From Seohaeicola sp024304985 (GTDB lineage: Bacteria > Pseudomonadota > Alphaproteobacteria > Rhodobacterales > Rhodobacteraceae): a DNA stretch of 64,000 nt. A model generated the notes under the pieces. It did not search any database, was not told the origin of the DNA, and saw only the letters and a program-made list of their open reading frames with translations. The stretch covers positions 22,783-86,782 of the forward strand of contig NZ_JARAMP010000018.1 of NCBI RefSeq assembly GCF_028802875.1, written 5' to 3'. This document shows positions 25,615-35,124 of the stretch, piece after piece (position 1 is the stretch's first letter; each line of letters opens with the position of its first letter). A program made the translations under genes and the position numbers.

Positions 25615-27810
25615 ATGAGTGATTCAGGTCGCAGGAAACCACCCTTGGTGGCGGACAGACGCGTTCGCGCAAAGAAGCCCGCTCCGGCGGCCAAACCCGC
25701 ATCCGCGAAACCGGCCCGGCGCAAGGCGGCCCCACGTCGTTCCCGCAACCCGGTAATCGCGTTGATCCAGGGGATATTCTCGATGATCTGGCGCCTGGTC
25801 TGGGGCTTTACCTGGCGGATCGGGTTGATCGGCGGCTTGATCCTTGCGGGAGCTGTCGGGTATTTCTACACCACCCTTCCCGAGGCCAGCGCCCTGCTGG
25901 ACGGGCGGCAGCGTGGTTCGGTCACCCTGCTGGATGCGGACGGTCGTGTCTTCGCTTGGCGCGGTGACCAGTTCGGCGGTGTGGTCAGCGCCGATGCCAT
26001 CTCACCGCATCTGAAGAACGCGGTGATCGCGACAGAGGACAGGCGGTTCTATCGCCATCTGGGTGTATCGCCACGCGGGATCGCCAGCGCCATCCGCATC
26101 AACCTGCGCGAGGGGCGCGGCCCCCTGTCGGGCAACGGCGGCTCGACCATCACGCAACAGACGGCCAAGCTGCTGTGCCTTGGCGTGCCCTATGATCCGC
26201 AGCAATGGAAATCCGAGGCCGATTACGAGGCCGACTGCCGCCGTGGATCGCTGTCGCGCAAGATCAAGGAGGCGGTCTATGCCTTCGCGTTAGAAGCCAA
26301 ATACACCAAGGACGAGATCCTCTCGATCTATATCAACCGCGCCTATCTGGGCGGTGGGGCCTTTGGGGCAGAGGCGGCGGCGCAACGGTACTTCGGCAAG
26401 ACATCGGGTCAGGTAAACCCGGCCGAGGCGGCGATGCTGGCGGGTCTATTGACCGCGCCCACTAGCCTTGCGCCGACCAACAATCTGCAACGCTCGCAAA
26501 ACCGGGCCGCCACTGTGATCCGCCTGATGGAGGAACAAGGCTATCTGTCCGAAGCCGAAGCGCGTGATGCGCTGGACAATCCCGCGCAGCTGTCCGAGGC
26601 GGCGGAAGCGCGGGCGGGCGGTTTCTTTGCTGATTGGGTGATGTCCTCGGGGCCCGAGTTTTTCACCCGCAACACCACAGAGGACGTGGTGATCCGCAGC
26701 ACACTGGACCCGCGCATCCAGAAAGCCGCCGAAGAGGCGATGGCCTTCATCTTCGAGAACAAGGTGCGTGAAGGGTCCAAGGCGCAGGCGGCGATTGTCG
26801 TGATGTCCTCGGACGGGGCGGTGCGGGCGATGGTCGGAGGGCGCGACACAAAGGTTGTTGGTGCCTTCAACCGGGCTACACAGGCGCGGCGTCAGACCGG
26901 ATCGGCCTTCAAGCCGTTTGTTTATGCGGCGGCGTTGGACCTTGGCTACTCCCCCAACGACGTGATCGACGATGCACCCTATTGCGTGAACATTCCCGGA
27001 TCGGGTGAATGGTGCCCCAACAACTATGATCGCACCTTCAATGGCCGGGTCACGATGACCGAGTCGCTGACGCGGTCGCTCAATATCCCTGCCGTGAAGG
27101 TGGCGCAGACCGTGGGGCTGGAAACCGTGCGCAAGGTGGCTTCGCAGTTCGGCATCCAGTCGGATCTGGCGGCCGGGCCTGCTTTGGCCTTGGGTGCGTC
27201 CGAGGCGACTTTGATCGAGACGACGGGCGCCTTTGCGGGCATCCTGAACGGCGGGTCGGCTGTGACGCCCTATGGCCTGATCGAATTGCGGATGCAGGGC
27301 GAGGACGAACCATTGATGACAGCCACAGGCGGCATGGGTGAGCGCGTGATCCGCCAGGAGGCGGCCGAGCAACTGACATGGATGCTGCATCAGGTCACCA
27401 CGCGCGGCACGGGCACCCGCGCCAATCTGAAGGATCGCGAGGTAGCGGGCAAGACCGGCACGACGCAAGCCGCGCGGGATGCGTGGTTCATCGGCTATTC
27501 CGCCGATTATGTAGCCGGGGTCTGGATGGGATATGACGACAACACGCCGCTGACCGGGGTCACGGGGAGTGGTCTGCCGTCCGAAATCTGGCACGAGGTG
27601 ATGGTGCGCGTGCATGAGGGCCTGCCGCCGCGGCCATTGCCGATGCAGGCGCCCGCGCAACTGGCGCCCCCCGCACCGCAACCCGGCGAGGGTCAGGGAT
27701 GGAGCCAGAACCAGGGCGGTCAGGGTCGCGGCACCAACAATGGCCAACCCGAAACGCAGACAGCGATTGAACAATTGTTCCGCGATCTTTTCGGCGGTGG
27801 GCGGAACTGA
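25615..27810 (+). CDS. Class A penicillin-binding protein, PBP1A family
   Basis: A 731-residue bifunctional peptidoglycan synthase. A basic Pro/Ala/Lys-rich cytoplasmic tail (about 1-45) is followed by one membrane helix (about 60-85). The glycosyltransferase domain has ATEDRRFYRHLGV (Glu141) and GGSTITQQTAKLL. The transpeptidase has Ser430 in TGSAFKP, SLN at 488-490 and KTGT at 613. A Gln/Gly-rich tail ends the protein. The AT-rich 25490-25540 stretch upstream is probably its promoter. ATG at 25615 is chosen because longer forms run through that AT-rich DNA. Confidence 0.92.
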   Translation: MSDSGRRKPPLVADRRVRAKKPAPAAKPASAKPARRKAAPRRSRNPVIALIQGIFSMIWRLVWGFTWRIGLIGGLILAGAVGYFYTTLPEASALLDGRQRGSVTLLDADGRVFAWRGDQFGGVVSADAISPHLKNAVIATEDRRFYRHLGVSPRGIASAIRINLREGRGPLSGNGGSTITQQTAKLLCLGVPYDPQQWKSEADYEADCRRGSLSRKIKEAVYAFALEAKYTKDEILSIYINRAYLGGGAFGAEAAAQRYFGKTSGQVNPAEAAMLAGLLTAPTSLAPTNNLQRSQNRAATVIRLMEEQGYLSEAEARDALDNPAQLSEAAEARAGGFFADWVMSSGPEFFTRNTTEDVVIRSTLDPRIQKAAEEAMAFIFENKVREGSKAQAAIVVMSSDGAVRAMVGGRDTKVVGAFNRATQARRQTGSAFKPFVYAAALDLGYSPNDVIDDAPYCVNIPGSGEWCPNNYDRTFNGRVTMTESLTRSLNIPAVKVAQTVGLETVRKVASQFGIQSDLAAGPALALGASEATLIETTGAFAGILNGGSAVTPYGLIELRMQGEDEPLMTATGGMGERVIRQEAAEQLTWMLHQVTTRGTGTRANLKDREVAGKTGTTQAARDAWFIGYSADYVAGVWMGYDDNTPLTGVTGSGLPSEIWHEVMVRVHEGLPPRPLPMQAPAQLAPPAPQPGEGQGWSQNQGGQGRGTNNGQPETQTAIEQLFRDLFGGGRN

Positions 27811-27821
27811 ATCTTCAACAA

Positions 27822-27853
27822 AGAAAGGCGCGCCACGATCGGCGCGCCTTTCT
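27822..27853. terminator. Bidirectional terminator between the PBP and mlaC
   Basis: AGAAAGGCGCGCC (27822-27834), loop ACGATC, GGCGCGCCTTTCT (27841-27853): a perfect 13-bp stem between convergent genes, with short A and T tracts built into the arms. Confidence 0.88.
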
Positions 27854-27876
27854 GCAATCCGGGATCAGGTCAGGTT

Positions 27877-28494
27877 TCAGGCCGAGGCGCGCAGATCCGC
27901 GATCATCGCGTCGATATTCCCGCCGCGTCGGTCCAGCATCGCGCCGATCTCGGTCCGTTCGGTCAGAAGCATGTTGATGCCTTCGATGAACAGGTTGAAG
28001 AACAGGTCCTTGCCGCTGCGGTCCGACACAAGGAAGGTTACTTCGAACGGTGCCTGTCCGCGCAGCTTGGCAAGGCTTTTGACCTCGTAGAAGTTCTTGA
28101 CGGCACGCGCCTCCTGCACCTCGATCCGGCCACCGATGAATTCGCGGAAGCGCCGACCGTATTTGACCGAGATGTAGCGCTGGAAAACGGTTGTGAACTC
28201 GCGCATCTGCGCGGGCGTGGCGCGGCGGCTGTCGACGCCCAGCGCATAGCTGGCAATCGTCGGAACATCGGCATAACGCGCGAAAATCCGTTCGAATTCC
28301 ACATACATGGCGGCTTCGGATTTGCCTGAGGCGATGACGTCGTTGATATCGGCAACCAGTGCATCCACCAGTGTTTTCGCGCGGGCCTGTGTCATCGCTT
28401 GGGCGGGCATCGGAACAACCGACCCCATGACAGCCAGACCCGCCCCTGCGGCGAGGGTGGAGAGGGCGAAACGGCGTGTCAGATCATTCTTCAT
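27877..28494 (-). CDS. mlaC: MlaC-type periplasmic phospholipid-binding protein
   Basis: A 205-residue exported protein of the Ttg2D/MlaC family. The signal sequence has a twin-arginine-like LTRRFALS motif before a hydrophobic stretch ending PAQA. Conserved stretches include FTTVFQRYISVKYGRRF and FEVTFLVSDRSGKDLFFNLFIEGINMLLTERTEIG. It shuttles phospholipid between MlaA-porin in the outer membrane and the inner-membrane MlaFEDB complex. ATG at 28494 lies inside the end of mlaA, giving an 11-base overlap. The inner-membrane Mla genes are not in this window. Confidence 0.88.
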   Translation of the reverse strand: MKNDLTRRFALSTLAAGAGLAVMGSVVPMPAQAMTQARAKTLVDALVADINDVIASGKSEAAMYVEFERIFARYADVPTIASYALGVDSRRATPAQMREFTTVFQRYISVKYGRRFREFIGGRIEVQEARAVKNFYEVKSLAKLRGQAPFEVTFLVSDRSGKDLFFNLFIEGINMLLTERTEIGAMLDRRGGNIDAMIADLRASA

Positions 28495-29314
28495 AGGGGT
28501 CCTCATAAGGGTCGTCATAGGGATCGGTCGTCCCCAGGTCATATGGGTCATCATAATCTGCTTCGCCAGACCGTCCCAAGGCAAACCGTCTGCTTTGCAG
28601 GTAAATCAATCGCGACTGGGCATAGCTGTCGGCACTGTCATAAAGCACCGAATCGACCGTCTGACCGAAACGGGCACGGTCGCCTACCACATCCACGACC
28701 TGAGCGCCGATGCGAATATCGTTCTGTGTGCCCGACAGCGCTTCTGGCAACGGATTCAGGAACAGATCGACGATCCGGCCCACGGCATCGCGCTGGGTCG
28801 AGGGGCCGCGGAAGGGGGTTTCCACGTAATAGCCTTCGCTGACGCCCCAGACATGAAGGGTCTCTCCGAAATCGGTATCAACTTCATTCAGTCCCGCGAT
28901 CTCTCCCACATCTACAAGCCCAGCAAACCCGATGGTGCTGTTCAGCAGAAAGCGCGTCGTATTGGTCAGGGCGCCTTCGACATTGCCCTGCAACAGATTG
29001 TTCACCACAAGACGCGGCGTCGAGAGGTTGCCGGCGAAGTTGTTCACCATGACCTGCATCTCATCCGGCACGACCTTGTCATAGCCGCGTGACAGCGGTC
29101 GCAGAACGCCGCGGTCGACGCTTTTGTTGAAGGCATGGACCTTGCGGTTCTGTTCTTCGAAGGGATCGTTGACGCCATCACGCGCCACATAGCCTTCTGG
29201 CACGGTACAGGCTGCAAGGATCAGGACAGCGGCCAGTGGCAAAGCCCGGGTCAGAATGCGTCCAACGGACCGTGTGCTGTGAAACTGCGTTGCTTGAGGC
29301 ACTGGGTTTCCCAT
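28484..29314 (-). CDS. mlaA: MlaA (VacJ) outer-membrane lipoprotein
   Basis: A 276-residue lipoprotein with lipobox LILAAC (Cys36) after a long n-region. The VacJ core starts DPFEEQNRKVHAFN and includes RPLSRGYDKVVPD, GETLHVWGVSEGYYVE and PSTQRDAVGRIVD. It extracts mislocalised phospholipid from the outer leaflet and passes it to MlaC. The C-terminus is an acidic tail with repeated DPY units (four in the last 22 residues), absent from short homologues. ATG at 29314 is preferred to an in-frame TTG at 29359 because of the shorter n-region, although no strong ribosome-binding site marks either. Confidence 0.9.
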   Translation of the reverse strand: MGNPVPQATQFHSTRSVGRILTRALPLAAVLILAACTVPEGYVARDGVNDPFEEQNRKVHAFNKSVDRGVLRPLSRGYDKVVPDEMQVMVNNFAGNLSTPRLVVNNLLQGNVEGALTNTTRFLLNSTIGFAGLVDVGEIAGLNEVDTDFGETLHVWGVSEGYYVETPFRGPSTQRDAVGRIVDLFLNPLPEALSGTQNDIRIGAQVVDVVGDRARFGQTVDSVLYDSADSYAQSRLIYLQSRRFALGRSGEADYDDPYDLGTTDPYDDPYEDPYEE

Positions 29315-29503
29315 TTTCAAATGCTTGTGTTCAACAGTCCGGTCAGTCGATCCGGCCAACGGAAAAAGCGCAAACCCCGTCCAGCTTGGCGGGACAGGTT
29401 AACCCGAATTTAGGATGGGTTCATATAACGTCCAACCCGTCGGCGAAAGGGTGCCATCGGCCTGTCGGGCAAATTTGATGGTAACAGTGACAAGTTTGGG
29501 GGT

Positions 29504-31249
29504 GTGGTGACAAAGGTGGCAGAGCCGGGCTTGGGTGAATTGCTGGCCGAACGGCGCAAAAGCCGAAACCTCTATTGGGCTGTAGGTCTGTTCAGCGTTT
29601 TTGCAAATCTGCTCATGCTGACCGGACCCATCTACATGTTGCAGGTCTATGACCGGGTTCTTGTCAGTGGCTCGATCGCGACTTTGGTGGCGCTGACCGC
29701 GTTGGTCGCGTTTCTCTATGGGATCATGGCACTGCTGGATCATGCCCGTGCGCAGGTCATGGCGCGTGTCGGCGCGCGTTTTCAGACCGGTTTGGACCGG
29801 CGGGTCTTTGAAGCGACGCTGCAGCGCGCTGCGCGGCGATCCGGAGATGATGTCGCAGTCAACGGCCTGCGTGACCTTGAAGCCGTGCAACGACTGATGT
29901 CCTCGCCCGTCGTGATGGCCTTGTTCGACATGCCATGGGTGCCTTTGTTTCTTCTGGGAATCGCCCTGTTCCACCCATGGCTTGGCTATCTGGCCCTGTG
30001 CGGCGGTGCGGTTCTGGTTCTGCTGACGCTGGCAAGCCAGATTGCAACCCGCCGAGCCTTGACGCAGACACATGAGGCGCAGGCAAGTGTCGACGCGCTC
30101 GCCAGCCAGTTCCAGACAGAGGCCGAGATGGTGAAGGCGCTTGGCATGCGCGATGCCGCCTTGGCGCGATGGCAGCAGTCCCGCGACGGTGTGCTGACCG
30201 GGACTCTGCGGGTAACTGATCTGAGCGGGCGTTTTGCCGCTACAAGCCGGGCCCTGCGGTTGTTTCTTCAGTCCGCGATGCTGGGCATGGGGGCCTTGCT
30301 GGTGATCCGAGGAGAGGTGACGCCCGGCGCGATGATCGCCGCCTCGATCCTTTTGGGGCGTGCACTCGCCCCGGTCGAACAGGCCATCAGCGGCTGGCCT
30401 CTGGTCCAGCGCGCTATGCGCGGTTGGGCGGATCTGTCGCAGCTTCTGTCCGACCACCCGCCAGACGCCGCCCGAACGCCGCTGCCCCCACCGCGCGCCC
30501 GCCTGGAAGTGCATAATCTGGCCGTGGTCCCACCGGGAGAAAGCCAAGCGGTGCTGCGGTCGCTGAACTTCACCCTCGCGCCGGGTCAGGCCCTTGGCGT
30601 GATAGGGCCCTCGGGCGCAGGGAAATCCGTGCTTGCCCGCGCATTGACCGGGTCATGGCCCCCGGCAGGGGGCAAGATACGGCTGGATGGAGCCTCGCTG
30701 GATCAGTATGACCCCAAGGCGCGCGGCAGGCATATCGGCTATCTGCCGCAGCGGGTGTATCTGTTCGACGGCACCATTGCCGAGAATATCGCCCGCATGT
30801 CGCTGATACCCGACCCGGCAGGGGTGGTGGATGCCGCGCGCAAGGCTGGCGCTCATGAGATGATCCTGAAACTGCCGGATGGCTATGATACCCGCGTGAC
30901 GCATGCGGGTGGACGGCTGTCGGGCGGGCAGATCCAGCGGATCGGACTTGCGCGGGCAATCTATGGGGATCCGGTAATCCTAATTCTGGATGAACCGGAC
31001 GCCAACCTTGACACCGCGGGGTCGCTGGCCCTCAACCGCGCGATCCGGGCAATGAAGGCAGAGGGGAAATCCGTGCTGATCATGGCCCATCGGCCAGCGG
31101 CCATTCAGGAATGCGACATGATCCTTGTGATCGAGGCGGGAAGGGGCGTGGCCTTCGGTCCCAGGAACGAGGTGTTGCAAAAGGTTCTGAGCAATCATGA
31201 TGCTGTGCAAGCCGGTCTGGCATGGGGTTCGGGCGGGGCTGTGCGATGA
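29504..31249 (+). CDS. Type I secretion ABC transporter (permease-ATPase fusion)
   Basis: A 581-residue half-transporter of the PrtD/type I secretion class. It has six membrane helices in the first 300 residues (helix 1 region FSVFANLLMLTGPIYMLQVYDRVL is diagnostic). The ATPase has Walker A GPSGAGKS (368-375), signature LSGGQIQRIGLARA and Walker B ILILDEPDANLD. No C39 or C39-like N-terminal domain is present. GTG at 29504 follows a G-rich stretch; GTG at 29507 is an alternative. It overlaps the adaptor gene (ATGA). Neither an RTX-type substrate nor TolC is nearby, so the cargo must be encoded elsewhere. Confidence 0.9.
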   Translation: MVTKVAEPGLGELLAERRKSRNLYWAVGLFSVFANLLMLTGPIYMLQVYDRVLVSGSIATLVALTALVAFLYGIMALLDHARAQVMARVGARFQTGLDRRVFEATLQRAARRSGDDVAVNGLRDLEAVQRLMSSPVVMALFDMPWVPLFLLGIALFHPWLGYLALCGGAVLVLLTLASQIATRRALTQTHEAQASVDALASQFQTEAEMVKALGMRDAALARWQQSRDGVLTGTLRVTDLSGRFAATSRALRLFLQSAMLGMGALLVIRGEVTPGAMIAASILLGRALAPVEQAISGWPLVQRAMRGWADLSQLLSDHPPDAARTPLPPPRARLEVHNLAVVPPGESQAVLRSLNFTLAPGQALGVIGPSGAGKSVLARALTGSWPPAGGKIRLDGASLDQYDPKARGRHIGYLPQRVYLFDGTIAENIARMSLIPDPAGVVDAARKAGAHEMILKLPDGYDTRVTHAGGRLSGGQIQRIGLARAIYGDPVILILDEPDANLDTAGSLALNRAIRAMKAEGKSVLIMAHRPAAIQECDMILVIEAGRGVAFGPRNEVLQKVLSNHDAVQAGLAWGSGGAVR

Positions 31250-32553
31250 CCCATGATGCAGCCCGCTTTTCCGTCAGGGGGCCAATGCGGTTGGGGCTGG
31301 CGGCATTGATCCTGCTGCTGGGCGGGTTCGGGGCCTGGGCGACGCTGGTCGATCTCTCGGGTGCGATCGTTGCAAGCGGCAGGATCGAAGTCGATAAGAA
31401 CCGGCAGGTCGTTCAGCACCCCGATGGCGGTGTCGTCCACGAGATCCTGGTGACCGAGGGGATGCGGGTGGCCGAGGATCAGGTTCTGATACGGCTTGAT
31501 CCCGCAACACTCCAATCGCAACTGGCGATTATCGAGGGGCAGCTTTTCGAGTTGATGGCCCGCCGTGGCCGCCATGAAGCCGAACGGGACGGGCGCCGCG
31601 AGGCAATGTTCGACCCGCTTCTGATGAAAGCGGCGGCGGAAAACCCAGAGACAGCCCTTCTGTTGCAGGGGCAAAGGCAGCTTCTTGACGCAAGGGGTGC
31701 CTCTTTGGCCAGCCAGGTCGAACAGTTGCACAAACGCAGCCAGCAGATCGAAACACAGATTGAAGGGATCGCGTCCCAAAGGGCGGCGCTGGTGCTGCAA
31801 TTGGGACTGATCACGCGCGAACTGAGCGATCAGCAAAGTCTGCTGAACCGTGGCTTGGCGCAGTCCAGTCGGGTTCTGGCGTTGCAACGCGAAATGGCCC
31901 GGCTGAACGGTCAGATCGGTGCGCTGACGGCAGAGGCCGCCACCGCCGAGAGCCGGATCACCGAAACCCAGATCGAGATCCTGCGCCTGTTCGATACGCG
32001 CCGCGAAGAGGCGATCACACGCCTGCGCGATCTGCAGTTTCGCGAGATGGAACTGGGCGAACAGCGCCGCGCCCTTGCGCTGCGTCTGGAAAGGCTGGAC
32101 ATTCGTGCGCCTGTCGCGGGCCTTGTCCACGGCTTGCAGGTCTTTGCCCGTCGCGCCGTGCTGCGCCCGGCTGATCCGGTGCTTTATATCGTGCCGCAGG
32201 ACCGCCCGCTGGTGATCATGGCAAAGGTCGATCCGATGCATGTCGATCAGGTTTATCCGGGGCAGGCCGTGACGCTGCGCTTTCCCGCGCTGGATCAGCG
32301 CCGCACACCGGAACTGACGGGACGAGTGGTGCAGCGGTCGGCGGATACGTTTGAAGATCCCGTAACTGGCGCCACCTTCTACCGGACCGAGATCGTTCTG
32401 GCCGAGGGTGAGAGGGACCATTTGCCGGAGGGCACGACCCTTGTCCCCGGCATGCCGGTCGCGGCCTTCATCCGCACGGGCGACCGCACCACGCTGGAGT
32501 ATCTGGCCAAACCGCTGACAGATTTCTTCATCACCGCCCTGCGCGAGAACTGA
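31246..32553 (+). CDS. HlyD-family type I secretion adaptor
   Basis: A 435-residue membrane fusion protein. One membrane helix (about 17-38), a lipoyl half-domain around GRIEVDKNRQVVQHPDGGVVHEILVTEG, long antiparallel coiled coil (about 95-275), second lipoyl half-domain at LDIRAPVAGLVHGLQV, and a C-terminal beta domain with MAKVDPMHVDQVYPGQ. It bridges the inner-membrane ABC exporter to an outer-membrane TolC-like channel. Start overlaps the ABC gene stop, so the two are co-translated. Confidence 0.92.
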   Translation: MTHDAARFSVRGPMRLGLAALILLLGGFGAWATLVDLSGAIVASGRIEVDKNRQVVQHPDGGVVHEILVTEGMRVAEDQVLIRLDPATLQSQLAIIEGQLFELMARRGRHEAERDGRREAMFDPLLMKAAAENPETALLLQGQRQLLDARGASLASQVEQLHKRSQQIETQIEGIASQRAALVLQLGLITRELSDQQSLLNRGLAQSSRVLALQREMARLNGQIGALTAEAATAESRITETQIEILRLFDTRREEAITRLRDLQFREMELGEQRRALALRLERLDIRAPVAGLVHGLQVFARRAVLRPADPVLYIVPQDRPLVIMAKVDPMHVDQVYPGQAVTLRFPALDQRRTPELTGRVVQRSADTFEDPVTGATFYRTEIVLAEGERDHLPEGTTLVPGMPVAAFIRTGDRTTLEYLAKPLTDFFITALREN

Positions 32554-32655
32554 TCCGGGTCAGACCCACCGGGACCGCGTGACTTTGCGGTTCCAATCCG
32601 GCCCGAAGCCCGATAGCGTCCGGCGCAAATCACCTGTCAGACAAGGAGCACCGCC

Positions 32656-33120
32656 ATGACCAGTGCCATTGAAACCCGTCTTGCCAGCCTTGGCGTCACC
32701 CTGCCCGATGCGCCCGCGCCCGCCGCGAATTACGTGCCCTTCGTGCAGTCGGGCGATCTGGTCTTTGTGTCAGGTCAGATTTCGAACGGACCGGACGGTC
32801 TGATCACGGGCAAACTGGGCGACGGGATGGATGTCGCGGCCGGGGCTGCCGCCGCCAAAGCCTGCGCGATCAGCCTGCTGGCGCAACTCAAGGCCGCCTG
32901 TGGCGGTGACATCGATCGGCTGGTGCGGGTCGTGAAACTGACCGGTTTCGTCAATTCGACCCCGGATTTCACCGATCAGCCCAAGGTGATCAATGGGGCC
33001 TCGGATTTTCTGGTCGATGCGCTGGGTGACATGGGGCGACATTCGCGTTCCGCCGTGTCGGCAGCTTCCCTGCCGCTGGGTGTAGCTGTTGAAATCGAAG
33101 CGATTTTCCAGATCAGATGA
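32656..33120 (+). CDS. RidA family protein (YjgF/YER057c/UK114)
   Basis: A 154-residue protein of the longer RidA subgroup, with LVFVSGQISNGPDGLITGKLG and the C-terminal GRHSRSAVSAASLPLGVAVEIEAIF containing the conserved Arg that holds the imine carboxylate. RidA proteins hydrolyse reactive enamine/imine intermediates such as 2-aminoacrylate. CAAGGAG sits about 9 bases before the ATG. It overlaps the GDPD gene by 4 bases, forming a small operon. Confidence 0.9.
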   Translation: MTSAIETRLASLGVTLPDAPAPAANYVPFVQSGDLVFVSGQISNGPDGLITGKLGDGMDVAAGAAAAKACAISLLAQLKAACGGDIDRLVRVVKLTGFVNSTPDFTDQPKVINGASDFLVDALGDMGRHSRSAVSAASLPLGVAVEIEAIFQIR

Positions 33121-33884
33121 GCCGCCTGCCCGATGCCTTTCTGAAGGCCCCGATTGCGCACCGCGCCTTGCATGACATGGAGGCGGGTCGTCCCGAGAAC
33201 TCGCCCGCTGCGATAGAAGCGGCCTGTGCGGCTGGCTATGGGATCGAGATAGACCTGCAACTGTCCTCGGACGGGCAGGCGATTGTCTTTCATGACTATG
33301 ATCTGAAACGTCTGACCGCCGAAACCGGCCCTGTACGCCAGCGCAGCGCAGCGGAACTGGGTCAGATCACGCTGAAAGGCGGCACCGACACGATTCCCAC
33401 GCTGACACAGGTTCTGGCGCAGGTGGCGGGCCGCGTACCTTTGCTGATTGAAATCAAGGATCAGGACGGGGCAATGGGGGGCAGTGTCGGCGCGTTGGAG
33501 GCCGCAACTGCCCGCGCCTTGCAGGGATACGATGGTCTGGTGGCTGTCATGTCCTTCAACCCCCATTCGATGATCGCCATGGCGGGGCTGGCGCCTGACA
33601 TTCCGCGCGGCCTGACCACCTGCGATTACACGCAGGAGGACTGGCCCCTGCTTCCTGCGGGTACGCGCGCACGGTTGCGCGACATTCCGGATTATGACGC
33701 AGCCAAAGCCTGTTTCATCAGCCATGATGCGAGCGATCTGGACGCCCCTCGCGTAGCGGATCTGAAGGCGCGGGGGGCGGCCATTCTGTGCTGGACCATC
33801 CGTTCGGCCGAGGCGGAGGCTGAGGCACGTCGGATTGCGCAGAATATCACCTTTGAGGGCTATGCCGCCAAGATCCCGGCTTGA
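33117..33884 (+). CDS. Glycerophosphodiester phosphodiesterase
   Basis: A 255-residue TIM-barrel GDPD. Catalytic motifs are AHRALHDMEAGRPENSPAA, IEIDLQLSSDGQAIVFHDYDLKRLT (metal Glu/Asp and the His-Asp pair) and LIEIKDQ. No signal peptide, so it acts in the cytoplasm, releasing sn-glycerol 3-phosphate and an alcohol from glycerophosphodiesters. The C-terminal LCWTIRSAEAEAEARRI corresponds to the usual W-T-x-N region with N replaced by R. Translationally coupled to RidA. Confidence 0.92.
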   Translation: MSRLPDAFLKAPIAHRALHDMEAGRPENSPAAIEAACAAGYGIEIDLQLSSDGQAIVFHDYDLKRLTAETGPVRQRSAAELGQITLKGGTDTIPTLTQVLAQVAGRVPLLIEIKDQDGAMGGSVGALEAATARALQGYDGLVAVMSFNPHSMIAMAGLAPDIPRGLTTCDYTQEDWPLLPAGTRARLRDIPDYDAAKACFISHDASDLDAPRVADLKARGAAILCWTIRSAEAEAEARRIAQNITFEGYAAKIPA

Positions 33885-33936
33885 TCGACCCTGTCACCGC
33901 TCCAGATAGATCGGTGCATGAAGAGGGCGCGCCACA

Positions 33937-35124
33937 ATGACGGACGACACGATCGAGATTGCCATGTTGGGCAGCCTGACCGAGGTGGCGCAAGCGGAGT
34001 GGGACGCCTGCGCCTGCCCCGAAGTGGCGGATGGTGGGCGTCCGTATGATCCCTTCACGACCTGGCGTTTTCTCAAGGCGCTGGAAGAGAGCGGGTCGGT
34101 CGGAACCGGCTCTGGCTGGCAGCCACGTTACCTGACGGCGCGACAGGACGGCCAGCTTATCGCCTGCGCGCCGATGTATGCCAAATCGCACAGTCAGGGC
34201 GAGTATATCTTCGATCACAACTGGGCCCATGCCTATGAACGGGCGGGCGGGCGCTATTATCCCAAGCTTCAGATCGCGGTGCCCTTTACACCCGCTACGG
34301 GGCGCCGGTTCCTGACCCGACCGGGGTTTGAGGAGACAGGCACAGCGGCACTGGTGCAGGGAGCGGTGGAACTGACTGCCAACAACAGCCTGTCCTCGCT
34401 CCACATTACATTTTGCACACAGGCCGAGGCAGAGGCGGGCGAAGCGTTGGGATTGATGCGCAGGGTCACGCAACAGTACCATTGGGAGAATGACGTTTAC
34501 GCGGATTTCGACGGGTTCCTTGCCTCGTTGTCGTCGCGCAAGCGCAAAATGATCCGCAAGGAGCGCGACCGGGCCAATGCCTATGGCGGGCAGATCGAGA
34601 TGTTGACAGGCGAACAGATTAAGCCTTGGCATTGGGAGTATTTCTGGCGCTTCTATCAGGATACCGGGGCGCGGAAATGGGGCACACCCTATCTGACGCG
34701 GCGCTTCTTCGACATCGCGCAAGACACCCTGCGCGACGACATGCTGCTGGTTCTGGCGATGCGCGATGGTGCGCCAGTGGCCGGGGCGTTGAACTTCATC
34801 GGGCGTCAGGCGCTTTTCGGCCGGTACTGGGGCTGCGTCGAGGATCATCCCTGCTTGCATTTCGAGGTCTGCTATTATCGTGCGATGGACTTTGCGATCG
34901 CCAAAGGTCTGGCGCGGGTCGAGGCCGGCGCGCAGGGAGAGCACAAGCTGGCACGCGGCTATCTGCCGGTGCCGATCCATTCGCTGCACTGGATGCGCGA
35001 GCCCGGCTTTGCCGAGGCGGTCGCCAACTATCTTGCTGCCGAACGCCGCGCGGTCGAGGAAGACATCGAGGTTCTGACGGCCTATGGTCCGTTCAGAAAG
35101 ACACATATGGAGGAACAGGAATGA
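33937..35124 (+). CDS. GNAT/FemAB-like acyltransferase (COG3146)
   Basis: A 395-residue protein matching the 'peptidogalycan biosynthesis / DUF482' group. It contains WDACACPEVADGGRPYDPFTTWRFLKALEESGS near the N-terminus, SSRKRKMIRKERDRA near 190, and EAGAQGEHKLARGYLPVPIHSLHWM near 340. The fold resembles two fused GNAT/FemX domains. The reaction is unknown. Its stop overlaps the start of the pterin dehydratase gene. Confidence 0.85.
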   Translation: MTDDTIEIAMLGSLTEVAQAEWDACACPEVADGGRPYDPFTTWRFLKALEESGSVGTGSGWQPRYLTARQDGQLIACAPMYAKSHSQGEYIFDHNWAHAYERAGGRYYPKLQIAVPFTPATGRRFLTRPGFEETGTAALVQGAVELTANNSLSSLHITFCTQAEAEAGEALGLMRRVTQQYHWENDVYADFDGFLASLSSRKRKMIRKERDRANAYGGQIEMLTGEQIKPWHWEYFWRFYQDTGARKWGTPYLTRRFFDIAQDTLRDDMLLVLAMRDGAPVAGALNFIGRQALFGRYWGCVEDHPCLHFEVCYYRAMDFAIAKGLARVEAGAQGEHKLARGYLPVPIHSLHWMREPGFAEAVANYLAAERRAVEEDIEVLTAYGPFRKTHMEEQE

